DNA from: Ryuthela nishihirai
Taxonomy: Eukaryota; Arthropoda; Arachnida; Araneae; Heptathelidae
DNA: 64,000 nucleotides
NCBI GenBank assembly: GCA_038380435.1
Contig: JAWZYU010000025.1
Span: forward strand, 29,674,707 to 29,738,706
Direction of reading: 5' to 3'
Made by a program: the position numbers and the translations under genes. Below, one piece after another: positions 1-10,566 of this stretch. A model generated the notes under the pieces. The model had not been told where the DNA came from, did no database searches, and worked only from the letters and a program-made list of their open reading frames with translations. Numbering within the stretch: the first letter of the stretch is position 1; each line of letters opens with the position of its first letter.

Positions 1-445
1 ACCAACTTCATCAGTCCCACAACGATAAGAAGAATTTAAGATCTTTTCAAAAACCTCAAACGCAATTTCTTGTGACTGTTCTGTATTCAAACAATCTCAA
101 CAGTTTTTGCTTTTTCACCTGAATTCCAAGTGATTCAAATCATTCCTGAGTTCACTGAAAATTTGTTTCATAAAATTGTTTTCTTTCACCAAAAGAAAAA
201 TTTTCTTGTCTCAGTTGTTTGATTTCTGTCCTTAACTCTTTTAGAGAATTCGTGAATTCTTCTATTTGACTATTATTAAACTCTAGAGGATCTTTAATTT
301 CCTTGATATTACTATTAATATCTTTTATATCTGTTACGAAGTTTCTTAGTTCAGCAGGAAAATTCTGTATTTCTTTCTTTAGCAGAGTGTACTCACCTTT
401 TGCTTCCTTAGTAACATATTCATCATGCCAAGACATCTCCTCCAA
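1..445 (-). pseudogene. LINE ORF1-like coiled-coil protein relic, unit 0
   Basis: The minus strand encodes a lysine- and glutamate-rich protein starting at 445 with a heptad-like coiled coil over about residues 25-95. The continuous frame ends at 152, but the reading resumes in another frame towards position 1. The downstream residues, read in the sister copies, include an AHRVPT motif that follows the coiled coil in ORF1 proteins of Jockey/CR1-type LINEs. I infer an ORF1 relic, not a host gene. Sister copies lie at 13660-14117 and 50655-51100, and only the first residues survive near 28645. The one-base frame breaks differ between copies, so none appears to be under coding constraint. It could instead be an unrelated coiled-coil protein. 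Confidence 0.5.
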
Positions 446-1085
446 TTTCTGAAACTAATGATGATTTTGAAGACATAATGCACCCTGTGCATCTCCAGTT
501 CTTTTACTTGTCCTTATTAATCTTAATAAAGTTTGAATCAGTAGTTCCAATGCACTTGGGACGGAAAAAATCTTTACCTCCGACCTTGCACTAAAACACT
601 TCAGTTATATCAAACCCTTCCTGTAAGCAACGGGCATAAAAAATCATTGGACATCTTTTTATTGAAGTTATAGGAATTTCCAATTAACACTTAATTACAG
701 TTTACGAGTTTCATATCCAGAGTATAGGGGGCGATATTAGCTAACCTTCCATGAATCATTACATATATATTCATTAGGATATATATACCTCTATTTTAAG
801 CGTTCTATTTTGGAACAGAGCTTTTTTATGCTGACTAAATTTATGTTTCAAGAAAATGTAAAAGAAAAGAAAATAAACAATTCACATATTCAAACTTGAG
901 CTTCAACGGTGGCTTCCCATTTACATGACAGAGGTTTGTTAATTAACTTTTTAAAACCTTTATATATAAGATTAATTCTTACCGTTTGCAAAAAAAAACA
1001 ACAACATACGAATAAAAGAAAAATATTCGCCCTGTGTTGTACAGCACGAAAACCTGGAAGTATTTAATGTAGAGTTTAAGGAAGA
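446..1085. other. Non-coding stretch conserved between units
   Basis: No gene is visible. The sequence matches 14118-14762, 28666-29303 and 51101-51525 almost base for base. It lies upstream of the ORF1-like start on the minus strand, so it may be the 5' untranslated part of that element. That assignment is inference. Confidence 0.5.
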
Positions 1086-1298
1086 GCGCACAGTTCCGCA
1101 ATTTGCAACAGCAATGCGACGATGTTCTCTCCTATAAGGTGCATTTTATAAGTATGTACCTAAAGGTTCTTAGAATTCTAAAGGCCCATCGATGCACTTA
1201 AAGGTACTTACAATGTTCTATGAATATTCTTAGAATGCATTTTAAAGAAGAAATTGCAATCGTCGTCGCATTTTAGTGTAAATTTTGGCGGTGTGCGC
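1086..1298. repeat. MITE-like element with terminal inverted repeats, unit 0
   Basis: The ends form imperfect inverted repeats of about 40 bp. Both ends, read inward, begin GCGCAC and later contain CAATGCGACGA. The 213-bp element has no open frame. Equivalent copies are 14763-14976 and 29304-29517, and only the right end remains at about 51525-51575. The size, TIRs and lack of coding capacity fit a MITE. I could not define a target-site duplication. Confidence 0.6.
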
Positions 1299-1523
1299 CC
1301 TGCCTAACGGGCACACTGCACGCTTAGCATCCCATCCGGATGGAGACAGTGTGTGCTCTTTGAGATATCATACATGAGCAATAGGGACTCGAATCTCAGA
1401 ACAGCACGTGGCACCGAACTGATTGAACCAATTCACGCTCCGAGAAACTTTCGTCCATTTAAACTATGTTTTCCAAAATAAACAATATTATTTTTCAAAC
1501 AAAGGGTGAAGCCTATTCATTTC

Positions 1524-1620
1524 GGGGCAGGGGTGGCTCAGTCGGTAGGGCGCAAGACTCGCAATCCGCAGTTCTTAGGTTAAAGTCCCACTTCGGGCAG
1601 CGAGATTTATCTCTACAAAA
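1524..1620 (+). repeat. tRNA-derived SINE, head only
   Basis: A box-A-like stretch (TGGCTCAGTCGG) and a degenerate box-B-like stretch (GGTTAAAGTCCCA) are spaced as in a tRNA. The element is cut off shortly after the conserved GAGATTTATCTC start of the body. The sister copies at 15203, 29743 and 51809 keep the body, so unit 0 has lost sequence here. Confidence 0.7.
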
Positions 1621-2330
1621 TTCGATTTAAACTTTAGTTACAGTGAAATAATTATTATTTTCAGCATTCTAGAATTATGCACAATCAAAAATAATATGCA
1701 ATTTCCCAAGAGATTTTGTAGTGAACCTAAATGGATACTTACGAATTAAATTACTGTGAGTGTTTTATTTATATTATGTTAAAGATCATGAAGTCGTTCA
1801 AAAAACTTAAAAAATTGAGATTTCAAAATTTGAGTTTTGGATATTGGAGAGAAAAATAGTTTGCGATTCTCCTATATTTTGAAGTGGTTACACCGAATAG
1901 TAAGGTTCGTTCTGATAGTGATCAAAACCTCTTGGTTGAATACTTTGAAAGGTATCATCTGGAAGAAAAAGGAACTGATTAAACTGAGACTGTTCCTAGT
2001 GCTACTAAAAATATTTTCAATTGATTTTAACTATGGCTTTACTACTGATCAAAACAGATTCAAATGTGTCATTCAAAGGCATTTAGAAAAAAAATGTAAT
2101 TAATCATACTGAAACGATTCATATTTCTCCAATTATTTTCAATTATGCCATTAAGAGTGTCAAAATATTCAAGGTTTGTTTTTCTCATATAGTGAAGTTG
2201 TTACTTATTAGCTTCACACATGGTGATTAATGCATTGCCTCGACTCACTATTTGCATATTCTAAATTCTTCAGCACTGATAAACTAATTCATACGTTTTG
2301 AAACCTACTAAGAAACATCACTTAATATAT
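1621..2330 (+). other. Diverged Gr upstream region
   Basis: No gene is convincing here. The 88-codon frame at 1837-2103 has no family signature. The order of short motifs (TCAAGGTTTGT, AGTTATTAG, GATTAATGCA) follows that upstream of Gr1 at 5500-5600. I read it as an old, decayed upstream region belonging to the Gr relic at 3213-3422. Confidence 0.4.
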
Positions 2331-2872
2331 TGTTACGACAGATGAACGAGCAACAGTGACTTCGTGACTTAGCGTGGCTTGTGCCCTCGTGTGTGCTTCT
2401 GCGTCGGATTTAATTGGCCAACGAATTGGAATTTAGAACGATTCGGAAGAAATATAAGATAACACTGCAGGGTGTAAAAAGTTGTGAGATCTGAAAGGAC
2501 GTTCAGATGATCTGAGTCAGTGCGCGTTAAGTGAAAATAAGTATTTTTTATGTGTATGCGTAGACGGTCGTTTTGTTTTGCTAGTGTGATAAGTTTAGTG
2601 AACTAGCACAGGACGAGAGTTTGTTTACGTCTGAAGATATTCAAGTGACATGGTAAACAAAGTGAAGAGGTAGTATTTAGTAGAACAGACAGAGCTGATA
2701 TTGTATACTCTGTACAAAGAGGTTAATGACATATGCATGATAGTAGTTAATTTGTTTATAAGGTACTTCATCCATATTTTCTTTGTAACAATTTGCATTG
2801 TATTGTAATTGGTTTTAAAATATAGTTATTAATACTCACGCTCAGTGCCTATCCATTTTGTAATTCGCAACA
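2331..2872 (+). mobile_element. Solo LTR, Gypsy-type family
   Basis: The 542-bp sequence begins TGTTACGACAG and ends TTCGCAACA, giving the canonical TG...CA ends. It is flanked on both sides by ATAT, a 4-bp target-site duplication. It is the inverse-orientation relative of the LTRs at 10567-11112 and 27916-28476; the latter joins a Gypsy integrase tail, which fixes orientation. No internal coding part remains here, so it is a solo LTR left by LTR-LTR recombination. Confidence 0.8.
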
Positions 2873-2879
2873 ATATTAA

Positions 2880-3140
2880 CAAACATTTTTCATCGCATAA
2901 TACATTTACGAACTGTCTTTATCACTTAACAACAAATTTTAATCACATATACATTTTAATATTTTACTTTTAAATCATAAAATACTATTTAATAACTTTT
3001 TAACCACATAATACATTTATGAACTTTTTTCATCATTTGACGCATTTACGACATTTTCACCACAACATATTTAAGAATTTTTTCATCATTTAACACATTT
3101 ACGAATATTTTCATCACTTAATATATTTACGAAAGTTTTA
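2880..3140. repeat. Imperfect 28-30-bp minisatellite before the Gr relic
   Basis: Degenerate tandem units with the theme CATCATTTAACACATTTACGAA recur about eight times. It ends some 70 bp before the Gr relic. Its place is comparable to the 35-bp minisatellites before Gr1-Gr4, but the unit sequence is different. Confidence 0.65.
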
Positions 3141-3212
3141 AACGTTGAGAACTGTTTTTGATGTTTATACATAGTATAGAATGAAAAACTTTTAAAACTT
3201 TAATATTGAGGA

Positions 3213-3422
3213 ATGCTTTTGAAGAGGACTGGGATTTTAAATAAAATAAGATACAAAAGTTCAGATTACTATTTCAAGAGGATGCTGCAGATTTGCCACG
3301 AAGTTTTGCAGAGGAATGCCACGCTACCTACAGAAATTAATCTATTTGTTCAAAGCCTCAAGACTTTCGAAATAGTTAACGACCGACATTACGCGAGCTT
3401 TCATTTGACACCTAGCTCATAA
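3213..3422 (+). pseudogene. Gustatory-receptor relic (fifth Gr copy)
   Basis: Codons at about 3275-3385 encode a block beginning RMLQICHEVLQ and running to VQSLKTFE. It aligns with residues about 247-276 of the intact receptors (RMLNICHSALQ ... QSIKTYRK), the loop after TM4. The flanking residues are unrelated and the 69-codon frame lacks all seven membrane segments, so this is an internal fragment of a dead gene. It is much more diverged than Gr1-Gr4 are from each other, so it is older than the present array. The upstream minisatellite and decayed upstream DNA support descent from a complete unit. Confidence 0.7.
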
Positions 3423-4310
3423 CTGTAGGCCGTCGCGTTCGGAAGATATAGTAGAACGACTTTCACATTTCCCGTTTTTTAGGGGGATAGAAAGCATAGG
3501 AGGATCAATTTATAGCCTATGACACTTCCCGTGTCCACAAGCTTTCATTTGACACATAGCTCGTTACTCTCCGCACTTGCCAGGGGCGGGAGTGGTTCAG
3601 TCGGTAGCGCGCCAGGTTCGTAATCTGCAGTTCCCAGATTCGAGTCACAGCTGGGTTAGCTTTGAGATTTATCTCCTGAAAACTCCCCGCTCTGCCCACG
3701 GTCAGTAGGGGACACCGATGGGCTTGGAAAGGCCGCCATCCGTTGGATGGGACATTAAGCCGTGGCCCCATGTGCGGGAGAGTCATACCCTGTGCACATT
3801 AAAGAACACGCTGGATGGCCTTGACGGGAGGTTACTATCTGTCTCCTATCAGCTGTTCCAGTGGTTCCCCTTCCCCAACCTTCACTGAGCCTTCGGGGTC
3901 TGTGTGATCTGGCCATTTAGCCCATGGTGTGCAAAAAAGTGCCGCTCAGAGATAAAACAATTTCAATCGACACGTAGCTCGTTACTTTCCGCACTCGCGT
4001 TCAGGAGATATAGATCAACAATCATGTTCATTTCCCCCTTTTTTAGGGGGAAGAAAACACGGGTGTCAATTATTCGTTGCCTATGACATTCCCCGCGTCA
4101 GAAGCTTTCATTCGATATATTAGCTTGTTACTTTCGGCCTTGGCGTTCTGGAGATATAATTCAAGAATTGTTTTTATATTTCCCCTTTTTAGGGAGAAGA
4201 AAGCAAGGGTTAATATTTTACAGCCGATGACACTCCCGCGTTCATTAGCTTTCATTTGGCACTTAAATCATTAAGTTTCACCATCGCGTTCGAAAGATAT
4301 GGTAGGACAA
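3395..4310. repeat. About 140-bp tandem repeat, interrupted by a SINE
   Basis: Units begin near 3399, 3539, 3965, 4106 and 4247 with AGCTTTCATTTGACAC-like sequence. Each continues through a CGCGTTC..GAGATAT block and a CCCTTTTTTAGGG block. The spacing is about 140 bp once the SINE at 3582-3962 is removed. One diverged unit of the same type occurs downstream of each Gr gene, for example near 8935-9040. Confidence 0.7.
3582..3962 (+). repeat. tRNA-derived SINE, near full length
   Basis: Box A reads TGGTTCAGTCGG and box B reads GATTCGAGTCACA. The body carries the family landmarks GAGATTTATCTC, CAGTAGGGGACACCGATGGG, GGACATTAAGCCGTGG and the 3' end GCCGCTCAGAGATAAAACAA. It splits the 140-bp tandem array. 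Open frames read from it on either strand are accidental. Confidence 0.85.
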
Positions 4311-5671
4311 CGTTTCTTCAAATCCACAAACCGACCAACCGGCAAAAAGCCAGAAGCAATAGGAAGATAGGTAATAAAAATAAAATCTCTTTGTTAGAGA
4401 GTGATCGATGAATCAATAGCAAGTATAGTGCCTGACGCCCTGGATTTACAGACGCATAATTCCCGAAAGTTCAGAGGAAAAGGTTTAGTTATGCTGTGCT
4501 TCATGACGCAAAACAACTGACTGGAAACGTACGTTTGATATCCGCATTGATAGTTTATTGTGACAGATGCAAATATAGTGCATAAATGCTAATTGTTGAG
4601 AAAAATGTCTGATGACAGAATAGTTATTTCCTCATAGTGTAACAAGAGAAACAATACAGCCCTTTTTTTGATTCGGTATTTAATACAGAATCCAAAGCTT
4701 TCAAAATGGCTGAGTGTATAACCTGAATTATAACCTTCCCTGAATTGCGTTAGAATGCCCAAGAGATTGTGCGGTGGTTGAAGGGATTCCTGTGAATAAA
4801 CCGATTATTCAGTAGATTCTGAAGTCTTTCAGGAAAATGACGGAAATTGGAGGTTTAACGATCAAATGATTTAAGGTGAAACATATTATATTCATTCTCA
4901 AAGAGACATATTCCATGAAACAAAACTTTTTCGTTGTTGAAAGAGAGAAATAAATAGAATTTAGAATGTCTGAAGACCTTGATTTACAGAAGCATAAATC
5001 CAAACATTTTAGAGGAAAATCTTGAATAATCAAGTTCTATTAGAAAAATTCAGAGTGAAAAACTTTCAGTTGGTTTCTGTGACAGAAGCAAATGCCTGGG
5101 TTCAATGCAAATCCTTTCTACTAACGATCATAAAATAGCTGTTTGCTAAAAGAGGAACTTCTAATAATTCAAAGGAGTTTTCCACATTAAGTATTTAACA
5201 ACGTGCATGTTAAATTTATTGGGGTTCTCCACTTTTCTAAGATCATGAATAAATCTTTTGGATAATTATACTTTCTTATTTTCAGAAACTGTGACGATGC
5301 CTGGATAAATGCTGGCGAATTATTGTGATTATTTTGAAGAATTTAAAACTCGTTAGGGAAGCATCAGAAATTGGAGATTTTAAGAACCTCCATAAAAGCC
5401 GTTTCAGATTATCTACTATTTCCAAACGGCTAGGCCTAAATTAAAAAAACACTCATTTCGATTGTTTTTGAATATACTGCTGATCACATCTACGTTTCAA
5501 GGTTTGTGACCACTTATACACAGAACACTGCATCTATTTGCTAGTTATTAGTTTCATTCACTATTGTAACCGATTAATGCAATTGCTGATTTTAATTAAT
5601 AGTTGTGAATGTCGAATCGTCAGAATCCTGCACTCATATAGTATTTTAACTAAATTCCCTTTGTTTAAATA
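4311..5671 (+). other. Gr1 distal upstream region
   Basis: No gene is visible. The stretch is conserved upstream of every Gr (21880-23200, 41640-42950, 56980-58290). It keeps blocks such as GCCTGACGCCC..GATTTACAGACGCATAA and GATTAATGCAATTGCTGAT. Its co-duplication with the receptor is seen directly; any regulatory role is inference. Confidence 0.5.
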
Positions 5672-5881
5672 GAGTTTAAAACAAACTGCTCTGACTTGTA
5701 TGTGCATAATTCAAAATCAAACTACTTTAATGCGAATGTTTAAAGTTTAAAACAAACTGTCTTAATAGCTATGTCTGTAATTTAAAAGAAACTGTCCTAA
5801 GGTGTATGTCTATAGTTTAAAAGAAACTGTCCTAAGGTGTATGTCTATAGTTTAAAACAAACTGTTTTAAAGAGCATTGTT
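5672..5881. repeat. 35-bp promoter-proximal minisatellite, Gr1
   Basis: About six head-to-tail units share the core TTTAAAACAAACTGT followed by a variable half. Two adjacent units (about 5778-5847) are nearly identical, suggesting recent slippage. The array ends directly at the TATA-like box. Confidence 0.8.
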
Positions 5882-5887
5882 TATAAA
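5882..5887 (+). promoter_or_regulatory. Candidate TATA box, Gr1
   Basis: TATAAA lies 137 bp before the ATG, directly after the minisatellite. The same hexamer lies 135 bp before the ATG in the other three copies. Conserved position is the only support. Confidence 0.4.
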
Positions 5888-6023
5888 ACAACGGTTTGAT
5901 GAGTAAATCTTTGAATGAAAAAAACTGTATTCATTATAGATCACGTGAACTTCAAAACGTAATCGTTAGTAAAACGAGATTTTTGAATATTAACTGATCA
6001 ATCGAGTTCGTAAAAACTGTAAA

Positions 6024-7301
6024 ATGATTCTTATAAACGAAACTACACATCCTAAACATTATTCGAGGAGCACAGAAAGCAGAATTTATATACACAGATC
6101 ATCTAATCTCACTCATCCAATTTCACAGAGATGCATAGGAGAAGCTAAGCACTTACCGAACGTTAGGTCCGATTTAAGTCTCATAATAAAAATACTAGCT
6201 TTAACTGGAATCCGAATTTTTCAAAGGAATCACGCAAGACGAAGCTGGATTCAAACTATCCTTGCCCACTTGATCCCTTTTGGTATTCATATACTTTTCA
6301 TCTTCGTTTTCTCAAATCTAATTTTTTCAGTAATCGTATCACAAAGAATGAGTTTAAAGATTGTGATTTCTACTAAATTATTCGAAATGGTAACTTTTGT
6401 CTTGTGGCATGTTCTGAGAATTCGACGGCAACGTTTACTCACTTTGTTCCTGAGTCTGAATGAATTTAACGATGATGAATTTAAAATCGAGAATTCTCAG
6501 CCTCCGAGATCAAGGATCAGAATTTACATCTTCTTGATCGTTTTAAATCCCATATTTTGGGCATCATTAATGTTTGCTTTTAATACGGAATCGGATATTC
6601 TTTTTTTAATAAAATATGATATGATCGGCATAATACTTGATAAAATATCACTATCTGTTTATCTGTACACTTACTTGTACGATATATTATATTTTGCGAA
6701 CATATTCTTTATCAACAACATTTTGAACATGATTTATGTTTTCCTGTGCACCCAATTAGAGAGGATGCTGAACATTTGCCACAGTGCTTTGCAAAAGAAT
6801 GTCAGATCACCTACTGAACCTAATACTGTCTTTCAAAGCATTAAAACTTATCGCAAAATCTCATCTTCTATTGGTCTGATGGAAGATGCACTCTCTTTTC
6901 CAATATTTTTGGTAACTGTTGAGAACTTCTTTATTCTTTTTACAATCTTCGGTTACATGCTTGGTTTCTCAAAATTTACTCCCACACTCTCCCTAATGAT
7001 CGGTTTATTCGGATTATTCTTTAACAGTATCGTATCATTTTTGGCTATTGCTTTCTCTGCAGCAAAAGTAAATGAAAAACAAGAGGAAATTCAAATCACT
7101 CTATCAGAGATTTCGGAGAATATGGGGACAACATACAGTTATCGTACAGACATTAATTTATTTTTATTAAAGATTATTAACGCAAAAAATATTAATGTTT
7201 TATCAGGATGGAAAATGTTCAAGTTTTCAAGAAGCTTTATACTTTCTGCTTTCGGAACTCTGTTTACTTACAGTTTATTAATTCTTGAAGTTAAATCGTA
7301 A
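6024..7301 (+). CDS. Gustatory receptor family protein Gr1 (7TM)
   Basis: The gene encodes a 425-residue membrane protein of the insect-type gustatory receptor family, which forms ligand-gated cation channels in chemosensory neurons. Hydrophobic segments lie at about 82-106, 119-138, 168-187, 207-240, 290-313, 322-344 and 400-421. The last one contains T415-Y416 then five hydrophobic residues and E422, matching the family's C-terminal TYhhhhhQ/E signature. Length is typical (about 400 residues). The frame is uninterrupted with no intron. This ATG is the first in frame and is shared by all copies. Gr1 is the most divergent of the four and keeps every structural element, so it is probably functional. 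Ligand and tissue cannot be read from sequence. A related arthropod 7TM chemoreceptor class is the only alternative. Confidence 0.85.
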   Translation: MILINETTHPKHYSRSTESRIYIHRSSNLTHPISQRCIGEAKHLPNVRSDLSLIIKILALTGIRIFQRNHARRSWIQTILAHLIPFGIHILFIFVFSNLIFSVIVSQRMSLKIVISTKLFEMVTFVLWHVLRIRRQRLLTLFLSLNEFNDDEFKIENSQPPRSRIRIYIFLIVLNPIFWASLMFAFNTESDILFLIKYDMIGIILDKISLSVYLYTYLYDILYFANIFFINNILNMIYVFLCTQLERMLNICHSALQKNVRSPTEPNTVFQSIKTYRKISSSIGLMEDALSFPIFLVTVENFFILFTIFGYMLGFSKFTPTLSLMIGLFGLFFNSIVSFLAIAFSAAKVNEKQEEIQITLSEISENMGTTYSYRTDINLFLLKIINAKNINVLSGWKMFKFSRSFILSAFGTLFTYSLLILEVKS

Positions 7302-7488
7302 ATAGAATCTTCAAAAAAAAATAAAATTGCTTCCAAATTTTGATATGTTAAAAAGTATATTAGTTTGGCCAATGATTGTTTTTACTTATTGAGTTCCCAA
7401 TTTCATAAGCATATTCTAATGCACCATGTTCATAATTTTATTATTACTATGTCTAAGGTTTGGTCATTTTATAGCACTAATCAAGATA

Positions 7489-7494
7489 AATAAA
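7489..7494 (+). promoter_or_regulatory. Candidate poly(A) signal, Gr1
   Basis: AATAAA lies about 190 bp after the stop and is retained after Gr2 and Gr4 (TATAAA after Gr3). A second AATAAA at 7320-7325, 19 bp after the stop, is present only in this copy. Confidence 0.45.
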
Positions 7495-8028
7495 ATACTG
7501 TATATGAAGCAAAAATATTTTTCGGACCCAGTTCTATCGTTTTTGTAGAGTGTTCTATTTATCATGAGAAATTCCGTTGTAAAGAAAAATAATGAATTGT
7601 ATTTTAGATTAATACAAAATTCTTTTTAAAAAAATCTAGAAAATCAGAACTTGTAAAAAAGAATCTTCAAATCTGAAGCTTTCGGGGAAAAAACATATGA
7701 TATAATTTTTTTAAATTGCAATATTATTTTATTAACTTATATCTACGACAACAAGAGCATACACAACATTCGAAAATGGTATTTTTCCACGTGCCACTGG
7801 AAACGATTCATTGCGCTTTTATCTGAGTATATGGCGACCTAGTGTGTGCAATCTAGGGATCCCCATATCTTTTTGTTACGTTCGTAGAATAATCTCTACA
7901 GACACAATACTGAGTTGCTTGATTTCATGAAAAAATAACAGATATATTTTTTGCTGGCAAAATATAAAGAGAAAACTATAAACCTTCAATGGAAATAAAA
8001 ATAAAATTACTATTTTTGCGAGGAGAGG

Positions 8029-8225
8029 GAGGGGTTAGCTCAGTCAGTAGCGCGCCAGGCTCGTAATCTGATGTTCTCTGTTTTGAGTCCCAACGACGCC
8101 AGTATTCAGATAAATATCCGCTACACTTCACCCGACCGTCAATGAGAAAGGGGACAGCGATGAGATTTTAAATGCCGTCGTCGGTCGTATGGAATAAGAA
8201 AGAAGGACTTCCATACAAAATGGAC
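8029..8225 (+). repeat. tRNA-derived SINE, second family
   Basis: The head reads GGTTAGCTCAGTCAGTAGCGCG with box B TTTTGAGTCCCAACG. The body (GACCGTCAATGAGAAAGGGGACAGCGATGAG) is related to but distinct from the main SINE. Sister copies are 25425-25640 and 45327-45545. Confidence 0.75.
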
Positions 8226-9114
8226 GGAGATAACCTAGAAGCTATATTAGGCTTGTCCTAATTTTCTGATACAATGTACAAACACTTACACAAGGACATG
8301 TCCCGCTGGTCTTAGTAGTCAGAGGTAGGCTAACCACTAGACCAGGTAAGTGGATATTTGTGGGAGGCTAAGGTAGGTCGGGGTGTCTGAAATCAAGTCG
8401 TTCATCCCATTGTATGAAAAAAAAATATCCCTCATAGGTAAAAGAAACCAAACTTTTTGTTTCTATTTTGTTTTTTCGTGAATTAACTTTCAATATATGT
8501 TTTGGCAATCCAGGACTGTCTTACTTCAGCTAAAGTAAATGTGCACTAAAGATATTTTTATTATTTGTTAAGAAAAATTCACTTGGCAGTTTCATAGAGA
8601 TCTTTTTGCGGCATTTCTAAATATTATTGGTGCGATAAATATAGTATTCCTTTCTTTACAAACCAATGCTGCAAATAACTTTTCAAGTAGAAGATGCAAT
8701 ATTTCATTTAGAGAGCAATGCTGATCATTTCGAAATTTTCGACAAATTATATCAATGAAAATGGCATTAAAGTTTCAAATATATTGTGTTTTTAATAAAT
8801 GGCAGCAAATTTACCAGGGACTAAACACAATAAAGGATGTAAAGTTGGCACTAACAACGCCGTAAACTGTTGTTTGATAAAAAGCGCATTATGATATTTC
8901 CTTTCTGTTAGGTTAAGGTGTGGACGTAATTTGAAGTAGTACATGAAACTCCTCATATCAGAAGCTTTTATTTGAAATTTAAGTTGTTATCTTAGTGATC
9001 GCTTCTATAGTTCACATTTGTTTGAGGAAAGAAAATCTGTGGGATCAATCCTAGGTTTGGTTTGGTTTTTAGAACTAGATATAGGTTCTAAAATTAAATA
9101 GGTTTGGTTTTTAT
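8226..9114. other. Inter-SINE stretch without a gene
   Basis: No coding frame is conserved. The sequence is shared with 25641-26470 and 45546-46390 and contains one diverged unit of the 140-bp repeat near 8935-9040. Confidence 0.5.
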
Positions 9115-9165
9115 AACTAGATAGAGAACTTCCACACGTCAAGTGTGGAAGATCTCTATCTAGTT
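9115..9165. repeat. Near-perfect hairpin, Gr1 unit only
   Basis: Arms of 23 bp (AACTAGATAGAGA..CTTCCACAC and its complement) have one mismatch and a 5-base GTCAA loop. The equivalents near 26480 and 46410 have a single arm, so the palindrome arose after duplication. Confidence 0.75.
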
Positions 9166-9838
9166 CTAAAATCCTATCTCTTCCAGTTTAACAAATATTC
9201 TTTCTCTATTTCTATGAAGACTGTTTTTGTGCGGGGGAGGGGATTGTTAACGGTAAAACACTTAAATAACTTTAATTAACAGTGAGAAAAAGCTGTACAA
9301 TAAATTCGGTGATCGCAAATGCTACCATTTGAAAAATATCCCACTTCGGGTTCTTTCCTTCGGGTGTGTGGGAGAAACGGGGTTAGGATCTAAAAAAAAA
9401 TAAAGGGGAGGGAGAGCGACGCAATCGATCCGGAAGAAGGGAAAGGGGAAGAGGGCAAGATACTGAATTTCGATTGCAATGCGACGTTTTCCCCTTCGTT
9501 TTAGATGTTTTAAAACTTTTTCATGACAAATGCTTGGACTATGAACAAGTTTAATAATTTTTGGCCTATATTATCTTTTCTAACATTTTTAAATTGGGAT
9601 ATATGGTCTCCTTGCACCCCTCTTCTACACCACCCTAAATCCGACCTGGATACAGTAGAACTTTATAAATTCCGCATATTTGACAAATGCGATTATTAAA
9701 ATTTATGGAACGGTGAATGCACAGCTTCACATTAAATTCACAAATTCTGGACAAATTTTCAGACACCCAATCAAAACACATCAAATTGTCAACTGACTGA
9801 TACATGTTGGTTCGTGTTGTGAAACGTCGAGTAAAAGG

Positions 9839-10201
9839 GTTGGGTTGTTTTACCTCTGAGCGACAATTTTTTGAACACCATGGGCTAAATGGCCAGGTCA
9901 CAAGGACCCAGAATGCTGGGGGACGGGACCCACTGGAACGGCTGTTGGGAGACAGATGGTAGCCTCCCGTTAAGGCCATCCAGCGTGTTTTTAACGTTCA
10001 CAGGGTATGGTTAACGTATGATTTAACGTCCCATCCGACGGACGGCGGCCTTTCCAAGCCCATCGGTGTCCCGTACTGACCGTGGACAGGGTGGAGAATT
10101 TTGCGGAGATAAATCTCAACGCTGACCCAGCTGGGACTCGAACTTGGGAACTACAGAGTACGGACCTGGCGCGCTACCGACAGAGTCACCCCTTGCCCCG
10201 C
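9839..10201 (-). repeat. tRNA-derived SINE, near full length
   Basis: This is the main SINE in reverse, with its head at 10201 and 3' end (TTGTTTTACCTCTGAGCG in plus orientation) at the left. Copies at the same locus are 27176-27550 and 47097-47471. The copy predates unit duplication. Confidence 0.85.
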
Positions 10202-10566
10202 AGAGTAGGAGGTACAGAGAGATACTCATCGTATTATGAGATACTCTAAGATAATCAGTTAATATTTTGCATATATTTTGTCTATGTATTTTATATTTTG
10301 AAGCATTCTAGTGTGATTTCTAATTAAATTTTGAAATGCATTATATGGATTACAAAAACGGTTCTTTTGCTTTATCCACAACAGTCTAATTTGCCTCTGG
10401 ATAATTAGTCTATTTGCAGCACATTTTAAAACTCAGAATTTCCAAAAGTTCGGCTCGTGCTACTGTCGAGAGTGCCAGAACGTGAGGCTCTACTGTAATA
10501 AAATTAGATTTTCAGATTTCATCTGCCATCACGAAAATAACATCCCTTTATATAAGTTGTTGTTAT

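Noticed and set aside
1837..2103. 88-codon open frame
   Set aside because: No family resemblance, low-complexity hydrophobic composition from AT-rich DNA, not conserved in other units.
3517..3786. 89-codon minus-strand frame
   Set aside because: It is read from the SINE; similar frames occur over other SINE copies.
5672..5881. CRISPR-like regular repeats
   Set aside because: Units are head to tail without unique spacers, and the genome is eukaryotic.
8296..8345. A tRNA-like stretch on the minus strand (GGTCTAGTGGTTAGCC)
   Set aside because: Only a box-A-like half is present, with no B box; at most another SINE fragment.
9115..9165. microRNA precursor hairpin
   Set aside because: The stem is only 23 bp, is absent from sister units and shows no compensatory change; local inverted duplication explains it.
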